64,000 nt of DNA from Actinomycetes bacterium (GTDB lineage Bacteria > Actinomycetota > Actinomycetes > Mycobacteriales > Mycobacteriaceae). Below the pieces are notes generated by a model, which ran no database searches, was not told where the DNA came from, and saw only the letters and a program-made list of their open reading frames with translations. The stretch is taken from NCBI GenBank assembly GCA_022601135.1, contig JAHZJB010000126.1:88232-152231 (forward strand), written 5' to 3'. This document shows positions 55,064 to 62,882 of the stretch, one piece after another (the stretch's first letter is position 1; each line of letters starts with the position of its first letter). Made by a program: the position numbers and the translations under genes.

Positions 55064-55360
55064 GTGTGTACGGCGCGGTTGAATGTGTATGTGCCCGACG
55101 ATTTAGCGGAACGCGCCAGGGCGCGGGGATTGAATGTCTCGGCACTCACTCAGGCCGCGATCAGCGCCGAGTTGGAGAGGTCTGGTACCGACGAATGGCT
55201 TGACACGTCGGTGGTCGGAAGCACCACCGCGCGGCATGACGACGTGATCGACGCCATTGATGCCTTCTACGTAGAACTCGCCCATAAGGCAGGCCTTGTG
55301 TTGCTGACAACAGATCAGCGATTGCCACGTGCTTGGCCCTCGGCCGATGCGATCGCCTAA
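55064..55360 (+). pseudogene. VapB antitoxin fused to a VapC C-terminal remnant
   Basis: About 98 residues. The first ~70 are a VapB/RHH-type antitoxin (ARLNVYVPDDLAERARARGL, then VSALTQAAISAELER). The last ~30 (FYVELAHKAGLVLLTTDQRL, then PRAWPSADAIA) match the end of a PIN-domain VapC toxin, including the strand before the last acidic residue. The catalytic part of the toxin is missing, so an internal deletion joined the two genes in frame. The product should be non-toxic and may still bind DNA. Start GTG 55064 (or 55052). It lies 135 bases beyond attR. Confidence 0.7.
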
Positions 55361-55473
55361 GCCAAAGCGCCAGAAGAGGTGAACTCGAATGAGGCACCGA
55401 TGCTGCGATCACGAACGTGCATCTTCCCCTGGATTCGATGGGTGTACATCGGTATCACCGACAGTCGACCGCC

Positions 55474-55800
55474 TCACCCACCACGTACGAGCAGCTGCAG
55501 GTCCGCGGCAGGCCCTTCGAGAAGGCGGGTGAGCGATTCGGCCCGCCAGATCCGCCCCTCGCGCAGCGTGTACAGGCTGATCGTCTTGATCGTAAGCTGG
55601 TCGCCGTCTTTCCCCTTCGCCCGCACCAGATGCACGTCAGCTATCCGATCACCCTCGGCAATCACAGATAGGTACTCGAAGTTCACGTCCGCGTATTCGT
55701 GCCGGAAGAGATCGATGCGGGAATCAAGTTGCGCTCGGCCAATGGTTGCGTCGTCAATAACCTGCACAAAATCTTCCGTGAAGTAGCGGTTGGTGATCAC
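55474..55800 (-). CDS. SnoaL/NTF2-like protein, possibly N-terminally truncated
   Basis: From GTG 55800 about 108 residues: ITNRYFTEDFVQVIDDATIG, then a helix and three long strands (YADVNFEYLSVIAEGDRIAD; QLTIKTISLYTLREGRIWRA; LTRLLE). This is most of a SnoaL-like cone but the first helix normally seen in the family is not clear. The open frame runs back to 55962 through low-quality Gly/Ser-rich sequence, so the gene may have lost its start. Function unknown. Confidence 0.5.
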   Translation of the reverse strand: MITNRYFTEDFVQVIDDATIGRAQLDSRIDLFRHEYADVNFEYLSVIAEGDRIADVHLVRAKGKDGDQLTIKTISLYTLREGRIWRAESLTRLLEGPAADLQLLVRGG

Positions 55801-55975
55801 ATGGTGGCCGGAGGAACTTCCTCCACCAGAAGTTGTGTCTGTAGGTGAACGGGCGTGGTGCCGGAAACTCGGATGGCCGCTACGCGTACCTACCTGGCCC
55901 GCGTATCGGCCACCACCCCCAGCGTACGTATCGCGTTCAGACGACGCCGACAGAGACGTCATCGCCGCCTGAGAG

Positions 55976-56743
55976 TTACGCGCGCCGTTTTCGCGGCCAC
56001 GGCAGCCAGTAGGGGACCTTGCGGGAGTAGGCGTCGAATGCTTCGCCGTAGATGCGCCGGAACCGGGCTTCCTTGAACAGCGGGGCGATCAAGCAGTAGA
56101 GGGTGAACGCAACAGCGACAACAAGCTGGTCGGGTGTCCACGTCGGGACGGTCCACAGCGTGAGAGTGAACGCTACGTAGATCGGCTGGCGGGTGAACCG
56201 GAACAACCCGGTCACTGGCATCGGCGGATAGGCCGGCTTGCGCCCGCGGAGCAGGGCAACCCACCCCAGGCTGCCTGTTTGCAACCCGAGGCCGGCGTCG
56301 GCCATCGACTTGCCGAGCAGCAGCCACGATGCTGCGTACAACGGCGCAACGATCGCCAGTTCCACCCCGCGGGCCTGCCACCAGATCGTCCCGCTGGGTG
56401 ACCAGAGCGCGAACAGCGCGAAGATCTGGATCGCGGCGATCGTGACATAGGTCGTCGGCGCCAGCGTGGTGCCGGTGCCCGATGGTGCCAGGCGGGCGAG
56501 AACCGAACGGCCGCGGCCGGTCAGCAGTAGCGAATGGACCAGCGGGAACTGAACAATGAGGGCGCCGTTGGCCACCCAACTCCACGGGGCGGACAGGCCG
56601 CCTAGCGAGCGGCTCATCCCGAAGTACATCGCCACCATCATGGTGCCCACTCCGAGTGCAAAGCACAGATGGCAGACCAGGCCGTAGGACAGGGCGACCA
56701 GTTTGCGCCCGCCGCTGGGGCGAACCACTTCGGATGACCTCAC
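55976..56743 (-). CDS. Membrane methyltransferase (isoprenylcysteine MT/MddA-like)
   Basis: About 255 residues with five or six TM helices and the C-terminal motif of the family: GLFRFTRQPIYVAFTL, then LIAPLFKEARFRRIYGEAFD and AYSRKVPYWLPW. Members methylate small thiols (MddA makes dimethyl sulfide from methanethiol) or isoprenylcysteine. Start is uncertain: GTG 56743 or 56731; the open frame to 56899 would overlap the divergent gene. Substrate cannot be told from the sequence. Confidence 0.72.
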   Translation of the reverse strand: MRSSEVVRPSGGRKLVALSYGLVCHLCFALGVGTMMVAMYFGMSRSLGGLSAPWSWVANGALIVQFPLVHSLLLTGRGRSVLARLAPSGTGTTLAPTTYVTIAAIQIFALFALWSPSGTIWWQARGVELAIVAPLYAASWLLLGKSMADAGLGLQTGSLGWVALLRGRKPAYPPMPVTGLFRFTRQPIYVAFTLTLWTVPTWTPDQLVVAVAFTLYCLIAPLFKEARFRRIYGEAFDAYSRKVPYWLPWPRKRRA

Positions 56744-56819
56744 TGTCCTTACGCAACTCCCGATTCGTAGACGCCCAGTGTGGCATTGTGCCGACGGTCG
56801 CACAACGTAGCCTGATTGT

Positions 56820-57620
56820 ATGAGCTTGATAAGGCGTCTGCCGATGCTGCGATGGTCGGTGCTGCGGACCGCGTTAAGTATCCGCAAGTTCAATACCACG
56901 GGGCAGGTCGGCGACGGGCGGGAGGCCGCGGCCGCCGATTACGTGGAGGCTCACGCGCGTCCCGGAGATATTGGCGACGTACTGGCCACCATCGACGAAT
57001 ACGCCTACCGTAAATCCTTTCTGGTCAACGTCGGCGAGGAGAAGGGCCAGCTGCTCGACGCTGCCGTGCGCCGCGCCGATCCGAGACTGGCTCTGGAGCT
57101 AGGTACCTATTGTGGTTATGGCGCACTGCGTATCGCCCGCGCCGCCCCATCGGCCCGGGTGTTGTCCCTGGAGTTGTCCGCCGCCAATGCGGAAGTGGCA
57201 CGTCGGATTTGGGCCCACGCCGGAGTCCAGGACCAAGTCACCTGTGTGGTTGGCACCATCGGCGACGGCCGCACCCTCGATCGGCTGAGCACCGAATACG
57301 GATTCGACTCTGGCGCTGTGGATTTCCTCTTCATCGACCATGACAAGGACGCCTACCTCGCCGATCTTCTGGCTATCACCGACCGCGGCTGGCTGCGTCC
57401 GGGATCGATCGTCGTCGCCGACAACGTCGGCTTTCCGGGATCTCCAAAGTACCTCGCCTACATGCGCGAACAACAGGCTCGACGGTGGCAGACCCTGGAA
57501 CACAAGACCCACGTCGAGTATCAGACGCTCATGCCTGACCTGGTCCTGGAGTCCGAGTACCTGGGCACGGGACATCCCCCGCATCCACCTACACAAGACG
57601 GGATCACGACCCCCGGCTAA
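56820..57620 (+). CDS. SAM-dependent O-methyltransferase (catechol-OMT-like)
   Basis: 266 residues. Motif I is LELGTYCGYGALRIA, the acidic ribose contact is in VLSLELSAANAEVAR, and the metal-site region is FLFIDHDKDAYLADL with VVADNVGFPGSPKYL; this is the cation-dependent OMT layout of catechol O-methyltransferase (M. tuberculosis Rv1703c is comparable by recollection). N-terminal ~55 residues are helical. ATG 56820 is the start. Divergent from the membrane methyltransferase, 76 bases between starts. Confidence 0.88.
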   Translation: MSLIRRLPMLRWSVLRTALSIRKFNTTGQVGDGREAAAADYVEAHARPGDIGDVLATIDEYAYRKSFLVNVGEEKGQLLDAAVRRADPRLALELGTYCGYGALRIARAAPSARVLSLELSAANAEVARRIWAHAGVQDQVTCVVGTIGDGRTLDRLSTEYGFDSGAVDFLFIDHDKDAYLADLLAITDRGWLRPGSIVVADNVGFPGSPKYLAYMREQQARRWQTLEHKTHVEYQTLMPDLVLESEYLGTGHPPHPPTQDGITTPG

Positions 57621-57864
57621 CTCTGCTTGGGTCTAACCTGCTCGAACCCCGGGGTACAGACCTACTCGACTCGTTCACGGGGGACCGGAGAGTGTCATAC
57701 CGCTGCACGAAGTACCTGTCGCAGACCTGCGGATCTAAGCCCGGCGACAGCGAGAGCATTCGACATTAGAGACCGCTCATCTCCTTCTTCGACTGGGGTC
57801 ATCTCAGTTCCGGATTCTGGACGCAACCCCGAAGCAACACAGGCCAGAAGAGACGGAGCAGACC

Positions 57865-59235
57865 ATGCAAAGGCAGCCGACAGTGATGACTCCCCACCTA
57901 GCTGTGAACTGCCGAGTCGTTCCGCCGCGTCAATCCGCGAACTACAAGAAGTTCACCATAAGAAACGAATTCAAGTATGACCTGTTCCGTAGCGATCTTC
58001 CAGAGATCCTACGGTTGATCGGGCGCGAGCACGACGAGATCGAAAGGCCTGCACCGACGACGCTGACGCTATTCTTCTACAGCAGCCAGCTCGGCGCCCC
58101 CGAGGTCGAGACGCGACTTCGCCTTCGCGCTTACGGACATGTCGACGACCCAACGGCGGTCACTCTTGACGAACTCAAGACGATGAGCTGGCGGATCGAG
58201 AAGAAGCACGGGAATATCAAGGAGTGCCTGGGCATTATCACGAAGCTCCCGAAAAGCGTTGCAGCCGATCATGAAGCATGGGACATAGCCGGCACGATTC
58301 TCCGTCCGAATCTGCTCAAGGTCACCCAGCGGCGCCACTTCGCCCTCACCCCTAACCACGACGAGTCCCAACGACTGACGGTCGACCTATCGCGTAACGT
58401 CTTCAAGTTCTCGGGGCAGCTACAGCACCTGGGCGACATGGGGCCGCGCGTCGAGGTGAAGCTACCCGCAAACAAGCAAGAAGATCTGGTGCCCTTGACA
58501 AGTCGATTGCGCAGCGTAGGCCATTGGACGCCCTTCGCCGGACTGGCCAGCTACTTCCAGTTTCTGCTTCGCCATCAGATTCCGGCCGAAACTCACCTGT
58601 CGCTGCCCGAGATTGAAGCCAAACACGTCATCTCGTCCGGAAGTGCCCTGGAGGTGTTCGATCGCCTGTACGGCTGGCTGCACACGAAGCGAGATCAGTG
58701 GCGCCTGCTGCTGCCGTACCCACACACCATCACCCGTGTTCGTCGCTACCACGTGTGCGAGAGCACCTTCCTAAGTTCATCCGCCACTGTCGTAGAGACT
58801 GCTGCGGGACGTTGCTCCCTGAAGGTGAAAGGCCATGCACGGCAGCATGGTTCACTGTTACTACGCGAGACGTCGGCGTCCCACGAGACAGACCTCAACG
58901 GCGCGGTAACGCTTGCTGACGCCTTCATACGGGCAAACGGGCTGACGAAACTGAACGAATTCACCAAAGTCCAGCGCAAGATTCCGTTCGCACTCGCCAA
59001 CGGACATAGCTTTCAGTTCAGTCTCGATCAGTGTATCGACCCCTCGGGGCGAAACCTCGAACAGATCGAAGTCGAGTACATCGGTAGCACCTACGGCCAC
59101 GTACCTTCCACCGGCCAGGTGCTCAAAGAGATGGACGACATCGCCGGAGAGCTTCGGTCATCACCGCTCGGACCTTCGCTCGAACGAACTCACCTCGCGA
59201 AGCACGCCTTCTTCTCCACAAGCGTGGCGGTGTGA
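57865..59235 (+). CDS. Tandem CYTH/VTC-like protein
   Basis: 456 residues, not a family I can name with certainty. The first half reads like a VTC/CYTH tunnel domain: FTIRNEFKYDL, TLFFYSS, EVETRLRLRAYG, SWRIEKKHGNIK, TQRRHFALT, LTVDLSRNVF, RVEVKLP, an alternation of basic and acidic strand residues. The second half (~270-440) shows a weaker repeat: KVKGHARQHG, FTKVQRKIPFALA, FQFSLDQCI, QIEVEYIG. CYTH proteins bind triphosphates or polyphosphate. ATG 57865 follows GGAG. Its stop overlaps the MFS start by three bases, so the two are made together. Confidence 0.6.
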   Translation: MQRQPTVMTPHLAVNCRVVPPRQSANYKKFTIRNEFKYDLFRSDLPEILRLIGREHDEIERPAPTTLTLFFYSSQLGAPEVETRLRLRAYGHVDDPTAVTLDELKTMSWRIEKKHGNIKECLGIITKLPKSVAADHEAWDIAGTILRPNLLKVTQRRHFALTPNHDESQRLTVDLSRNVFKFSGQLQHLGDMGPRVEVKLPANKQEDLVPLTSRLRSVGHWTPFAGLASYFQFLLRHQIPAETHLSLPEIEAKHVISSGSALEVFDRLYGWLHTKRDQWRLLLPYPHTITRVRRYHVCESTFLSSSATVVETAAGRCSLKVKGHARQHGSLLLRETSASHETDLNGAVTLADAFIRANGLTKLNEFTKVQRKIPFALANGHSFQFSLDQCIDPSGRNLEQIEVEYIGSTYGHVPSTGQVLKEMDDIAGELRSSPLGPSLERTHLAKHAFFSTSVAV

Positions 59236-60623
59236 CTGGCCCCGATCGGGGCTTGAGCTATTGGACAATGATGTTTCGCCAGCGCGATTTCGCGCTGATG
59301 CTGCTGAGTCAGTTCCTGGCCTACTCCGCAATTTGGACATCGAACATCGCCCTACTGCACGTGGTCTACACCGCAATGGAAAGCAGTCTGGGACCAGGAC
59401 TCCTGCTGACCGCACAGTTCCTGCCCGCCTTCTTGCTGATGCCGGTCGCAAGTCGCGTCATCGGTCGCTATGGCCCGCGCCGAACCGTCCTAGCCAGCAC
59501 GATGTGCAGCGGCACGCTTGCGTTGATCATGCCCTTCTGGTCATCGACCTTCCCGATCGCCTGGTTCTTCGCGTTCTACGTGCTCTACAGCGCTTCGATC
59601 ACCATGTTCATCATCGCGGGGCTCACACTGCTGCCTCTCCTGGTCGGAACGCCCGACCTGGCGAGAGCCAATCGCTTGCTGCTGGCTACGCCCAGCATGA
59701 TGATGGTCTTGAGCGGAGCCTCGTTCATCGCACAGTCGCACATTGAGTTCAATCGCCATAGCGAATTCCTGGTTGTCGCGGCGCTATTCTTCGGTAGCGC
59801 CCTCGTTTTCAGCCGGGTCGGCAAGCCGGATTTGGGTATCCACAGCACCCCAGCGCGCACCGGCGAAGATGCTCTTGGAAGTTTCTGCGCCGGCTTGCGG
59901 TATCTATTCCGGCATCCCTACCTCACCCAGATTTTCGTCATCCGGATGGCCCTCTACATCGGCGTCGGTGGGCAAGTGCTGCTGGCTCTGTACTCCGAGG
60001 AGTTCTTCGGTCACGGGGTAAGTGGCACCGGATTGTTATACATGGCACGCGGCCTGGCGATGCTCCTCGGCGCTTTCGGTTTGGCTCAGCTTGTGTTCAT
60101 GAGCCTCCCCAGCAGGGATGCCATCGCTGTTGGTTTGGCGATATTCGGCCTCGGCTATCTGCTGGCCAGCGCGCTGTCTGGCTTTGGCATCGCCGCTGTG
60201 GCCCTACTACTGGGCATAGGTTTTCTCGGCGAGGGTCTACTCAAGTCCACCACCATGGCGCTTCTTCATGAGCACACTCCACAGCACTACATGGCGCGCG
60301 TCATGGCCGCCGAACAAGGCCTGAGCGCTGTGATTCAGAGCGCGGCCGCATTGGCCATTGCCGCCTGCGTCGTCAGCGACATGCCGGAAACCGTATTGCT
60401 GGCGTCGGCCGCGACCGGAGGCTTGCTCATCTCGGTGTCGCTGATTTGGTTTGCTATCAGCCGCTTCTCCAGGGCTCGACCCCGCCCGCATCCCGACGGC
60501 GAAGAACCCTCGGCGCGATCCCGGCGACTTTCCGGCACCTACGCGACCCAACAGGACGGCGGCTTCGCCGACTCGGAGGAGAGTTCTCTCATCCTGGCCT
60601 CACAGCCAGTTCGTTGGAGGTGA
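59232..60623 (+). CDS. MFS transporter (DHA3/MFS_3-like)
   Basis: 463 residues, ~12 TM helices with a central cytoplasmic loop (ARTGEDALGSFCAGLRYLFR) typical of the MFS_3/DHA3 branch (MefA/EntS kind). The loop 2-3 signature is in ASRVIGRYGPRRTVLAS. The C-terminal ~55 residues are polar. GTG 59232 overlaps the CYTH-like gene's stop. Substrate unknown; the coupling to a polyphosphate/nucleotide-binding-type protein is unusual. Confidence 0.88.
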   Translation: MTGPDRGLSYWTMMFRQRDFALMLLSQFLAYSAIWTSNIALLHVVYTAMESSLGPGLLLTAQFLPAFLLMPVASRVIGRYGPRRTVLASTMCSGTLALIMPFWSSTFPIAWFFAFYVLYSASITMFIIAGLTLLPLLVGTPDLARANRLLLATPSMMMVLSGASFIAQSHIEFNRHSEFLVVAALFFGSALVFSRVGKPDLGIHSTPARTGEDALGSFCAGLRYLFRHPYLTQIFVIRMALYIGVGGQVLLALYSEEFFGHGVSGTGLLYMARGLAMLLGAFGLAQLVFMSLPSRDAIAVGLAIFGLGYLLASALSGFGIAAVALLLGIGFLGEGLLKSTTMALLHEHTPQHYMARVMAAEQGLSAVIQSAAALAIAACVVSDMPETVLLASAATGGLLISVSLIWFAISRFSRARPRPHPDGEEPSARSRRLSGTYATQQDGGFADSEESSLILASQPVRWR

Positions 60624-60636
60624 GCAGCCTTGAACC

Positions 60637-61854
60637 ATGGCTATCAATTCCTTGGCACTGTTCCTCGGGCCTCATGCCGAGGGAGTTCTGACCGCAGCGA
60701 TCGGTGAATGCGGGGCCGGCATGGACGATCTGCGGCTGGCCGATGTCCGGGTGCAGCCCAACGGCGCGGTTCGCGCCAGGTACGTCGCCGACGTCCGCCG
60801 CAAGGACGGCAGCCGGACCCGCGAAGCGCTGGTGGCCCCCAGCGGCGACCACATCCCAACGGGTGCGGCCGTGGTGGCCGGCCAGTACCTCGGCGAACAC
60901 GTAGAAGTGGGCGTGTGGCGCTTCGCGCAGGATCCTGCGCTGCCCGCCTTGCAGATGGCTGAGGACCCGACACGGATCGCCGACCTGTTGTCGGCCCACG
61001 GCGTCGCCTTGGCGCGACGACCGACGATCGTCGTGCGGGCCTACCGTCCCACCCAACGCGCGGTGCTGGAGGTCAGCGACGGCCGCAGCCGGTGGTTCCT
61101 CAAGGTGGTTCGGCCGGCTGGTGTCGCTGAACTGCGTGTCCGCCACGATCTGTTGGCCGACCGACTGCCCGTGCCGCCAGTGCTCGCCGACACACCCGAC
61201 GGGATCCTCGTACTACCCGAGGCGCCCGGGACATTGTTACGCGACCGACTCACCAGCGAGGCGGCATCAACGGCCACCCCGCCGCCCCCGCCGGCCGAGT
61301 TGGAGCGGCTGCTCGACGCTCTGCCCGCCGATTTGTTGCGTCTGCCCTCACACGGCTCAATCCTGCAGCGAGTGCAGGCCGGTGCCCGTGTGCTGCGGAT
61401 CTGTGCGGAGTCTGATCCAAGGGTATCCGCACAGCGGGCCGCCGAACTCACGTCTGAGACGGACCGGCTGGTCGACCGGGTGTTGTCGGCAGCGCCCGCG
61501 TCGTCGGAGCCACCGGTGCCGGTGCACGGTGACCTCTACCACAGTCAATTGCTGACCGACGGCGCGCAAGTCACCGGCGTGCTGGATGTCGATACGGCCG
61601 GCCCCGGCGAGCGCGCCGACGACTGGGCGACGCTGCTTGGGTACCTCTCGGTACTGGGGATGTCCCACGCGCCGTCGCAGAGGTACTGCGACGAGGTGTT
61701 CACCTACGCTGGACGTCGCATCGACCCGGATGATCTGCGCCGACGTACGGCTGCGGTGGTGTTGGGCCTGGCAACCGCACCGTTCCGAGCCCGACTCGCC
61801 GAGTGGCCCGAACACACCGCAGGCCGCTTGGCCTTGGCTCGCGAATGGCTCTGA
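60637..61854 (+). CDS. Phosphotransferase-fold (APH family) protein
   Basis: 405 residues. An N-terminal ~110 residue region (MDDLRLADVRVQPNGAVRA) precedes a kinase-like domain: a beta strand with lysine (SRWFLKVVRP), the Brenner-type loop PVHGDLYHSQLL (H-G-D, catalytic Asp) and VLDVDTAGPGERADD (metal Asp). This is the aminoglycoside phosphotransferase/choline kinase fold; most such mycobacterial proteins have unknown small-molecule substrates. ATG 60637 is 13 bases past the MFS stop, so it may be cotranscribed. Confidence 0.82.
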   Translation: MAINSLALFLGPHAEGVLTAAIGECGAGMDDLRLADVRVQPNGAVRARYVADVRRKDGSRTREALVAPSGDHIPTGAAVVAGQYLGEHVEVGVWRFAQDPALPALQMAEDPTRIADLLSAHGVALARRPTIVVRAYRPTQRAVLEVSDGRSRWFLKVVRPAGVAELRVRHDLLADRLPVPPVLADTPDGILVLPEAPGTLLRDRLTSEAASTATPPPPPAELERLLDALPADLLRLPSHGSILQRVQAGARVLRICAESDPRVSAQRAAELTSETDRLVDRVLSAAPASSEPPVPVHGDLYHSQLLTDGAQVTGVLDVDTAGPGERADDWATLLGYLSVLGMSHAPSQRYCDEVFTYAGRRIDPDDLRRRTAAVVLGLATAPFRARLAEWPEHTAGRLALAREWL

Positions 61855-61920
61855 GGGATGAGAAAGCGCTCACTTCCCACTCACGAACCCCTCACCGCTG
61901 GCCGGAACCCTAGAAGGGAA

Positions 61921-61942
61921 GGGCGGGACAACCAACCCGCCC
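61921..61942 (+). terminator. GC-rich hairpin between the APH gene and the small gene
   Basis: GGGCGGG (61921-61927) pairs with CCCGCCC (61936-61942) around an 8-base loop, 26 bases before the ATG at 61968. It may end transcription of the APH gene or form a leader structure for the small gene. Confidence 0.55.
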
Positions 61943-61967
61943 GCCCCGGAAAGCAAAGGAGCACATC

Positions 61968-62141
61968 ATGGAGACCCCCACCACCTGGAAGGTCGTCACC
62001 GCAGGAGTGGCCCTCACCGGACTCAGCCTGCTGGGAGCAGGCGCCGCCGGAGCCGCCGTGTACAGCATGGCCGACTCGGGCAGCACGAACACCGTGCTCG
62101 CGATGGACGACAGCTCATGGGACGACACCTCCTGGGGCTGA
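61968..62141 (+). CDS. Small 57-residue membrane/exported protein
   Basis: METPTTWKVVTAGVALTGLS begins the product; the hydrophobic core continues LLGAGAAGAAVYSM and the tail is acidic with tryptophans (DDSSWDDTSWG). A strong AAAGGA ribosome site is seven bases before the ATG, and a hairpin terminator follows the stop. It looks like a signal-anchored or secreted peptide. It converges with the two-component system and could be its target or regulator, which is only inference. Confidence 0.7.
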   Translation: METPTTWKVVTAGVALTGLSLLGAGAAGAAVYSMADSGSTNTVLAMDDSSWDDTSWG

Positions 62142-62158
62142 GACGGTTCTGTCCCGTG

Positions 62159-62197
62159 CCGGCGCCCGCCACCCACATCGACGGTGACGGGCGCCGG
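62159..62197. terminator. Bidirectional hairpin terminator
   Basis: CCGGCGCCCG (62159-62168) pairs perfectly with CGGGCGCCGG (62188-62197) around a 19-base loop, in the 72 bases between the convergent small gene and the response regulator. Position and strength suit both strands. Confidence 0.75.
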
Positions 62198-62213
62198 TCG
62201 GCCTTGCCGGTGG

Positions 62214-62882
62214 TCACGGAATCTCATCGAGGCGGTAGCCCATCCGGCGCAGGGTCACGAACCGGTCGGCGCCCAGTTTGCGGCGCAAGTAGCGCACATA
62301 CACATCGACGACGTTGGAACTCGGGTCGAAGTCGTAGCCCCAGACATGACTGAGCAACTGCTCCCGGGACAGCACTTGGCCGGGATGGCGCAGGAACGTT
62401 TCGGCAAGCGCGAATTCGCGAGCAGACAGATCAACGGCCTGCCCGTCGACCTGTGCCCGTCGGGTGCGTAGATCCAGTTGCAGCCCACCGCAAGACAAGA
62501 CGGTCGGCTCCGCAGCACGCTCGGTCTGCAGTCGACGCCGTACCCGAGCCAACAACTCCTCGAACCGGAACGGTTTGGGCATGTAGTCGTCGGCGCCGCC
62601 CTCCAGCCCGGCGACGGTGTCCTGAACGCTGTCACGGGCGGTCAGCACGATCACCGGGATCGGATTCTGGTCGGCGCGAAGCTTGCGCAGCACGTCGAAC
62701 CCGTCCATCGCGGGCAGGCCGATGTCGAGCACCAACAGGTCAAATCCGCCAGTGGTTGCGTACTCGTAGGCTGACCGCCCGTCCGCCACGGCAGTCACGG
62801 CGAAACCATTGGCAGACAATCCTTTATCGATGAAGCTGGAAATACGCGGTTCGTCTTCGGCGACCAGGATTCGGGCCATCAT
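62214..62882 (-). CDS. OmpR-family response regulator
   Basis: 222 residues. Receiver domain with acidic pair (VAEDEP), phosphoacceptor Asp53 in LLVLDIGLPAMDG, Thr in VIVLTARD and Lys in DDYMPKPF. The C-terminal winged HTH is complete (LSAREFALAETFLRHPGQVL then VDVYVRYLRRKLG and FVTLRRMGYRL). It starts at ATG 62882 or 62879, overlapping the kinase stop, with AGAGGAG as ribosome site. No specific M. tuberculosis system is assigned; the convergent small gene is a possible target. Confidence 0.93.
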   Translation of the reverse strand: MMARILVAEDEPRISSFIDKGLSANGFAVTAVADGRSAYEYATTGGFDLLVLDIGLPAMDGFDVLRKLRADQNPIPVIVLTARDSVQDTVAGLEGGADDYMPKPFRFEELLARVRRRLQTERAAEPTVLSCGGLQLDLRTRRAQVDGQAVDLSAREFALAETFLRHPGQVLSREQLLSHVWGYDFDPSSNVVDVYVRYLRRKLGADRFVTLRRMGYRLDEIP

